DNA from: Eoetvoesiella caeni
Lineage (GTDB): Bacteria; Pseudomonadota; Gammaproteobacteria; Burkholderiales; Burkholderiaceae_B
Length of the DNA: 64,000 nt
Direction of reading: 5' to 3'
Assembly (NCBI RefSeq): GCF_003315175.1
Contig: NZ_QNRQ01000015.1
Span: forward strand, 1 to 64,000
Below, in pieces: positions 59,632 through 64,000 of this stretch. Each line of letters starts with the position of its first letter. Positions within the stretch are counted from its first letter, which is position 1. Under the pieces are notes generated by a model. That model did not search any database, had not been told where the DNA came from, and worked only from the letters and a program-made list of their open reading frames with translations. The position numbers were made by a program, and so were the translations under genes.

Positions 59632-60636
59632 ATGAACATAATCCAGTCACTTCCCCGGAGTCTATTTCAACGCCGCGCCCTTGCCCTAGGGCTGGTTCTG
59701 GCCGGCTGCCTGGGCGGCATCGGCATCGCCCAGGCGCAAAACTATCCCACCAAGCCGGTCAAGGTCATCATCAACTTCCCGCCGGGCGGCGTTGCTGATC
59801 AAGTGGCACGCAGCATCACCATGAGCCTGTCTGAAACCATGGGCCAACCTTTTGTCGTTGAGAACAAGGCGGGTGCCGGCGGCAATATCGGCGGCGAAGC
59901 CGCCGTGCGTTCGCCCGCGGACGGCTATACGCTTTTGATGACATCGGGCGGCATGGTGTCCATCAATCCCGCCATCTACCCGAAAATGACCTTCGATCCG
60001 GTCAAGGACCTGACCCCTGTCGCCGCCGCGGCCCGGGTATTGGTCTATCTTGAAGTCAAGCCCGACCTGCCCGTCAAGGACGCCAAAGAATTCATCGCCT
60101 ATCTCAAGGCCAATCCTGGCAAGCTTTCCTACGGCTCGCCGGGCAACGGCTCTTCCCCGCACCTGGCCGGTGAGCTGTTCAAGGAAAAGGCCCAGGTCGA
60201 CGCCGTGCACGTGCCCTACCGCGGCGCCGCCCCTGCCATGCAGGACCTGATGGGCGGCCAGATCGATTTCATGTTCGATCCGGGCATCGGCCTGCAAAAC
60301 GTCAAGGCGGGCAAGCTGCGGCTGCTGGCTATCGGCAGCATGAAACGTTCGCCGTTGTTTCCCGATGTACCCACGCTGGACGAAGTGGGGCTGAAGGACT
60401 TCACGGCCGACACTTATTTCGGATTCTATGCGCCCACCGGCACTCCGGCGGCCATCATCGAAAAGCTAAATACCGAAATCAACAAGGTCGTGCGCTCGGA
60501 TGCCTTCCGCGACCGCCTGCTTAATATGGGCGGCGAACCCGCGCCCATGACCCCGAAAGAGTTCGGCGATAAAGCACACGAAGACACTGAGCGCTTCGGC
60601 AAGCTTATCCACGACCGCCACATCATGGGCGGCTAA
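59632..60636 (+). CDS. Bug-family (TctC) periplasmic solute-binding protein
   Basis: 334 residues from the ATG at 59632; GGAG 9 bp upstream supports it over the ATG at 59620. Signal peptide ends near AQAQ. The mature start NYPTKPVKVIINFPPGG and PFVVENKAGAGGNIGGEAA are hallmarks of Bug receptors, which bind carboxylates or aromatic acids in Burkholderiales. Usually the membrane partners TctA/TctB are elsewhere, as here. It is 39 bp after mdlC, so the ligand is probably the pathway substrate. Confidence 0.85.
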   Translation: MNIIQSLPRSLFQRRALALGLVLAGCLGGIGIAQAQNYPTKPVKVIINFPPGGVADQVARSITMSLSETMGQPFVVENKAGAGGNIGGEAAVRSPADGYTLLMTSGGMVSINPAIYPKMTFDPVKDLTPVAAAARVLVYLEVKPDLPVKDAKEFIAYLKANPGKLSYGSPGNGSSPHLAGELFKEKAQVDAVHVPYRGAAPAMQDLMGGQIDFMFDPGIGLQNVKAGKLRLLAIGSMKRSPLFPDVPTLDEVGLKDFTADTYFGFYAPTGTPAAIIEKLNTEINKVVRSDAFRDRLLNMGGEPAPMTPKEFGDKAHEDTERFGKLIHDRHIMGG

Positions 60637-60664
60637 GCGTTCTTCGTGCAGCCGCTGCATGGGT

Positions 60665-61882
60665 TCACCCGCGCAGCGGATCTGCCTGGCGCGGCCAGGC
60701 CAATATGGCCAGGGCCAGCATCAGGCAGCCGATAAGCGCCGAATAAACATAAATGGCCGGCTCCAGGCCAATGCTGTCCGCCAACAAGCCCACCGCGATG
60801 ATAGGCGCGGTAGCCCCCATATAGGCAGCCAGAAAATACGTGGACATATTGGCCGTGCGCCTGCCTTCATCGGCGCTGATTCCCGCAATGACAGCCGAGC
60901 TCATGAAAGCATAGCCTTGCCCCACGCCAACCGACAGCATACCCACCGCAAGCACAACCACGTTATGAACCGCCAAGCCCGCCACCAGCAATGTCACCGC
61001 AATGATGAAGCCCAGCATGCCCAGCACCATTCCCCTGAAAGGGTGGACGTTGCGCTGGGTCAATTGGATGGTCACGCAGGCCGAAGCCATCAGCAAGAAT
61101 GCCAGGCCTACCACCAATGGCCCCTTCCAGGGCAAGGCCGTCCGCAGCAAGGACGGCACCATCGAGGCAAACAGGCTGCCCACCGCGAACGTGGCAAAGC
61201 CCGAGCCGCAAGCCAGGAAAAAGGTGCCGCGCCGCGCCGCGCCCGGCAGGGCCAGTTGCGGGCTGATGGACAGCGGCGCACGTATATACGGGCCCATCAG
61301 CAAGGTCCGGTACTTCAATACCAGCAGCATATTAAGAAGGGCGGCCGCAAACACCACGATATACGGCAGGATCAAGGGCGCAATGCCGATCTGGGCCAAA
61401 GAGCCGCCGATTACCGGCCCCAAACCGAAGGCAACGCTGATGGCCATGGAAGTCGTAACCGCAGCCACATGCCGGTCGCGCTTTGGATGAGCCTCGGCCA
61501 GCGCCACGACGCTGGTGGTCGTAAGCAGCCCATTGCCGAAACCGATAATGAAGCGCGCAATAATCAGCAGCGTAATGCCGCTGGCAATTGCCGACAAGAA
61601 CAAGCCCAGCATCAGCATCGACAAAGAAATCATGACGATACGAAAACGCCCCAGCGTATCGGACAGGCGCCCAAAGCAAATAAGCGAGGGCAGCACGCCT
61701 ATCATGTAGGCCGTAAAAATATAGCTCAGGGCGCTGGGCTGGATGCCCCATGCGGTCTGGTACAAGGGATACAGCGGCGTGGGCAGCGAACTGGCCGAAA
61801 AACAAAGGCCAAGGGCCGAGGCAACAGCCATGAAGCCGCCCCAGCGGCCAAGCTGGCTGCGTGTCGCAAATATCATGTACAC
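60665..61882 (-). CDS. MFS transporter
   Basis: 405 residues with twelve predicted transmembrane segments. The N-terminal SSLPTPLYPLYQTAWGIQPSA is close to the corresponding block of the exporter at 45101, so they are paralogues. ICFGRLSDTLGRFRIVMISL is MFS motif A. It is convergent with the Bug gene. Substrate unknown; possibly aldehyde or acid export. Confidence 0.8.
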   Translation of the reverse strand: MYMIFATRSQLGRWGGFMAVASALGLCFSASSLPTPLYPLYQTAWGIQPSALSYIFTAYMIGVLPSLICFGRLSDTLGRFRIVMISLSMLMLGLFLSAIASGITLLIIARFIIGFGNGLLTTTSVVALAEAHPKRDRHVAAVTTSMAISVAFGLGPVIGGSLAQIGIAPLILPYIVVFAAALLNMLLVLKYRTLLMGPYIRAPLSISPQLALPGAARRGTFFLACGSGFATFAVGSLFASMVPSLLRTALPWKGPLVVGLAFLLMASACVTIQLTQRNVHPFRGMVLGMLGFIIAVTLLVAGLAVHNVVVLAVGMLSVGVGQGYAFMSSAVIAGISADEGRRTANMSTYFLAAYMGATAPIIAVGLLADSIGLEPAIYVYSALIGCLMLALAILAWPRQADPLRG

Positions 61883-61930
61883 ATTCCAATTAGCATAAGG
61901 CGCAATTATAAAGCCCTATGCGGCATGCCG

Positions 61931-62821
61931 TCAGCGAATGCCATTGCGCTCGAATTCTTCCCGCCCCTCGCGGTCCAGCGCGGCGAATTCTTCTTTGGAC
62001 AAACGCACTGCCGCGCCGGCGACATTTTCCTGCAAGTGGGCAAGGCGCGAGGTGCCGGGAATGGGCAGCATGACGGGGCTGCGCGCCAGCACCCAGGCCA
62101 GGGCAAGCTGCCCCTGCGAAACGCCGTGGGTCTTGGCGATGCCGTCCAGCAGCGAGCCCGGCTTGGCCAGCACGCCGGCCGCCAGCGGATGCCAGGGAAT
62201 GAAGCCGACACCGTGCTTTTCGCAATACTCAAGCACGGCTTCGCTGGTGCGATCGATAAGGTTATAGCGGTTTTGCACCGTGGCAACCTTGAAGTACGGC
62301 GCCGCGGCCTCGATGTCTTCAACGTTTATTTCGCTAAGCCCGACATGGCGGATCAAGCCTTCTTTTTGCATTTGCCCAATGCAATCGAACTGCTCTTCGC
62401 GCGGCACTTGCGCATCGATACGATGCAACTGCCACAAGTCGATTTGCTCGCGCCCCAGTCGGCGCAAGCTCATAAGCACGCATTGGCGCAGATACTCCGG
62501 CCGCCCTACCGGCTTCCACAGATCGGGGCCGTGGCGGGTAAGACCGCCCTTGGTGGCCACGACCATGCCCGAAAACGGATGCAGCGCCTCGCGCAGCAAG
62601 TCTTCGCTGACAAAAGGCCCATAGCTGTCGGCGGTGTCGATAAAGTTCACGCCCAGCTCGGGCAATGCCCGCAACACGCGCAAAGCCTCTTTGCGGTCGG
62701 CCGGCTCGCCCCATATTCCCTTGCCGGTAATGCGCATTGCGCCAAAGCCAAGGCGGTGGATGGCAATATCTCCGCCCAGCTTAAAGGACCCGGCCGAAGA
62801 TGCTAAAATCTGATTACTCAT
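61931..62821 (-). CDS. Aldo/keto reductase
   Basis: 296 residues of the AKR barrel. The tetrad is recognisable: FIDTADSYG (Asp and Tyr), [10 protein letters not shown] (Lys) and WQLHRIDAQ (His). NADPH-binding segments are near [17 protein letters not shown]. It reduces aldehydes or ketones and may act on the aldehyde of the neighbouring decarboxylase, though no direct evidence exists. Confidence 0.85.
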   Translation of the reverse strand: MSNQILASSAGSFKLGGDIAIHRLGFGAMRITGKGIWGEPADRKEALRVLRALPELGVNFIDTADSYGPFVSEDLLREALHPFSGMVVATKGGLTRHGPDLWKPVGRPEYLRQCVLMSLRRLGREQIDLWQLHRIDAQVPREEQFDCIGQMQKEGLIRHVGLSEINVEDIEAAAPYFKVATVQNRYNLIDRTSEAVLEYCEKHGVGFIPWHPLAAGVLAKPGSLLDGIAKTHGVSQGQLALAWVLARSPVMLPIPGTSRLAHLQENVAGAAVRLSKEEFAALDREGREEFERNGIR

Positions 62822-63020
62822 GGGGTATGCTCCTTATTGAACCCGAACGCAATGCACCTATTATTGCAGCATGTGTCTGGGGCAACGCACGCAAGCGCAA
62901 ACCGCCTTGCAGGCCGCCTGCAAACCTCTTGAAGCCGGAAGCCACGGGCAAAGAAATACTGCCTGAACACGGCCCTGTCAACCGTAACACTTATTCCATA
63001 ACAACTTAACGGAGTTTTCC

Positions 63021-64000
63021 ATGACTGCCATTTCATTGTTGATCAACGGCCAAAAAAAACAAGCCAGCAACGGCGCTACATTCGAGCGGAAAAACCCTCT
63101 TGACGGCAGCGTGGCCACAACCGCCCCAGCCGCCACCGTTGACGACGCCATTGCAGCAGTCGAAGCCGCATCCAAGGCCTTTCCCATCTGGTCGGCCATG
63201 GGACCCAACGAGCGCCGGGCATTGCTTATCAAAGCCTCGCAGGCCCTGCAGGCCAAGGCCGACGCCTTCATTGCCGCCATGGCCGGAGAAACCGGCTCTT
63301 CGGCCATGTGGGCGGGCTTCAATGTACAGTTGGGCGCCAGCACCCTGCTCGAAGCCGCCGCGCTGACCACACAAGTCAGCGGCGAAGTCATTCCTTCGGA
63401 CGTGCCCGGCAACCTGGCCATGGGCATGCGCCAGCCAGCCGGTGTGGTGCTGGGCATGGCACCATGGAACGCCCCCATCATCCTGGGTGTGCGCGCCATT
63501 GCCACGCCGCTGGCCTGCGGCAATACGGTGGTGCTGAAAGGCTCAGAGATCTGCCCAGCCACGCACGGCCTTATCATCGAAGCCTTCCAGGACGCCGGCC
63601 TGCCCGAAGGCGTGGTCAATTTCATCACCAACGCCCCGGCCGATGCCGGCTCGCTGGTCGAGGCCATGATCGCCCACCCGGCCGTGCGCCGCGTGAACTT
63701 CACCGGCTCTACCCGCGTTGGCCGCATCATTGCCAGCGCTTGCGCCAAATATCTCAAACCCGTTGTGCTGGAACTGGGCGGCAAAGCGCCGCTGGTCATT
63801 CTTGACGACGCCGACCTTGACCAGGCAGTCGACGCCGCCGCCTTCGGCGCCTTCGCCAATTCGGGGCAAATTTGCATGTCGACCGAACGCATTATTGTCG
63901 ACGAAAAAATCGCCGACGAATTCGTTGCCCGCCTGACCGCAAAAGCCAAAAGCCTGCCCTTGGGCGATCCGCGCAAAGGCCCCGCCGTCCTGGGCTCCGT
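63021..64000 (+). CDS. Aldehyde dehydrogenase (vanillin/salicylaldehyde type), 3' end outside window
   Basis: The first ~326 residues are present; the gene runs off the right edge. GGAG lies 10 bp before the ATG. NAD-binding motifs are LGMAPWNAPI, VLKGSEICPAT and NFTGSTRVG. The general-base Glu is in LELGGKAPL and the nucleophile Cys is in SGQICMSTE. WAGFNVQLGASTLLEAA is typical of the salicylaldehyde/vanillin/benzaldehyde dehydrogenase group. With the decarboxylase it would complete aryl-glyoxylate to aryl-carboxylate conversion. Confidence 0.85.
   Translation, partial: MTAISLLINGQKKQASNGATFERKNPLDGSVATTAPAATVDDAIAAVEAASKAFPIWSAMGPNERRALLIKASQALQAKADAFIAAMAGETGSSAMWAGFNVQLGASTLLEAAALTTQVSGEVIPSDVPGNLAMGMRQPAGVVLGMAPWNAPIILGVRAIATPLACGNTVVLKGSEICPATHGLIIEAFQDAGLPEGVVNFITNAPADAGSLVEAMIAHPAVRRVNFTGSTRVGRIIASACAKYLKPVVLELGGKAPLVILDDADLDQAVDAAAFGAFANSGQICMSTERIIVDEKIADEFVARLTAKAKSLPLGDPRKGPAVLGS

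Noticed and set aside
60629-60655. Stem GCGGCT/AGCCGC between the convergent Bug and MFS genes.
   Set aside because: The stem overlaps the Bug stop codon and has no T-run on either strand, so not a supported terminator.
60659-62806. A 715-codon plus-strand open frame.
   Set aside because: It is antisense to both the MFS transporter and aldo/keto reductase genes, is dominated by Gly, His, Gln and Arg, and crosses their intergenic gap. A shadow.
1-64000. Search for CRISPR arrays, tRNA or rRNA genes, riboswitches, replication origins.
   Set aside because: No regularly spaced repeat array, cloverleaf-forming sequence or conserved RNA segment was seen by eye. A covariance-model scan would be needed to exclude small RNAs.
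63021-64000. Truncated aldehyde dehydrogenase.
   Set aside because: The truncation is the window edge, not a biological one.

Overview
The window is GC-rich chromosomal DNA of a betaproteobacterium, most likely Burkholderiales family Alcaligenaceae (Bordetella / Achromobacter / Pusillimonas type). The reasons are the Bug-type (TctC) solute-binding protein, the many LysR, MarR, IclR and XRE regulators each beside a small catabolic cluster, SoxC/cytochrome pairs, and ACC-type biotin genes. The species assignment is inference. No rRNA, tRNA or CRISPR array was seen.

Layout. 1-2.7 kb is a mobile or decayed edge: the end of an IS3-family element, a GIY-YIG protein, a VapBC toxin-antitoxin pair, and an Rrf2 regulator whose flavoprotein neighbour has been reduced to a 55-codon stub. 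2.7-19 kb holds a methyltransferase, a MotA/MotB-like pair, an acetolactate-synthase-like ThDP enzyme, a HigA relic, a spermidine-synthase-like protein, an SDR/LysR module flanked by a 47-bp duplication, a DMT exporter, a MarR/FUSC efflux operon, a Tat amidohydrolase, SoxC plus cytochrome c, a DTW-domain protein and a DUF533 protein. 19-28 kb holds a large CheB-CheR-PAS-histidine kinase-receiver hybrid, an XRE-cupin / DJ-1 / cupin / MHS-transporter group and ParDE. 28-38 kb holds an MBL hydrolase, pirin/DoxX, LysR, a citrate-synthase relic, cupin, GST, CopC-CopD, YcnI and glutathione reductase.

Two gene sets look like coherent and poorly described systems. (1) 38.9-44.5 kb, divergent from an IclR regulator: BCCP, biotin carboxylase, a PYC/OADA-type carboxyltransferase with altered substrate-site motifs, a HAD phosphatase and a Tm-1-like (UPF0261) protein. 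Together they resemble a multisubunit biotin-dependent carboxylase pathway with an unknown substrate. (2) 49.1-56.6 kb, all on the minus strand: MFS transporter, PyrK, class 1B PyrD, an M20 ureido-hydrolase, aspartase, a PyrE-like phosphoribosyltransferase and an XRE regulator. The enzymes match, step for step, the classical fermentative orotate degradation route (orotate to dihydroorotate, N-carbamoyl-aspartate, aspartate, fumarate). Only dihydroorotase is missing locally.

44.5-49 kb holds a DUF2799 lipoprotein, an MFS/TetR pair with two matching operators, OsmC, AlkB and small conserved proteins. The right end (56.8-64 kb) holds a LysR regulator divergent from a benzoylformate-decarboxylase-like enzyme, a Bug protein, an MFS exporter, an aldo/keto reductase, and an aldehyde dehydrogenase cut by the window edge. 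This suggests aromatic 2-oxoacid/aldehyde catabolism.
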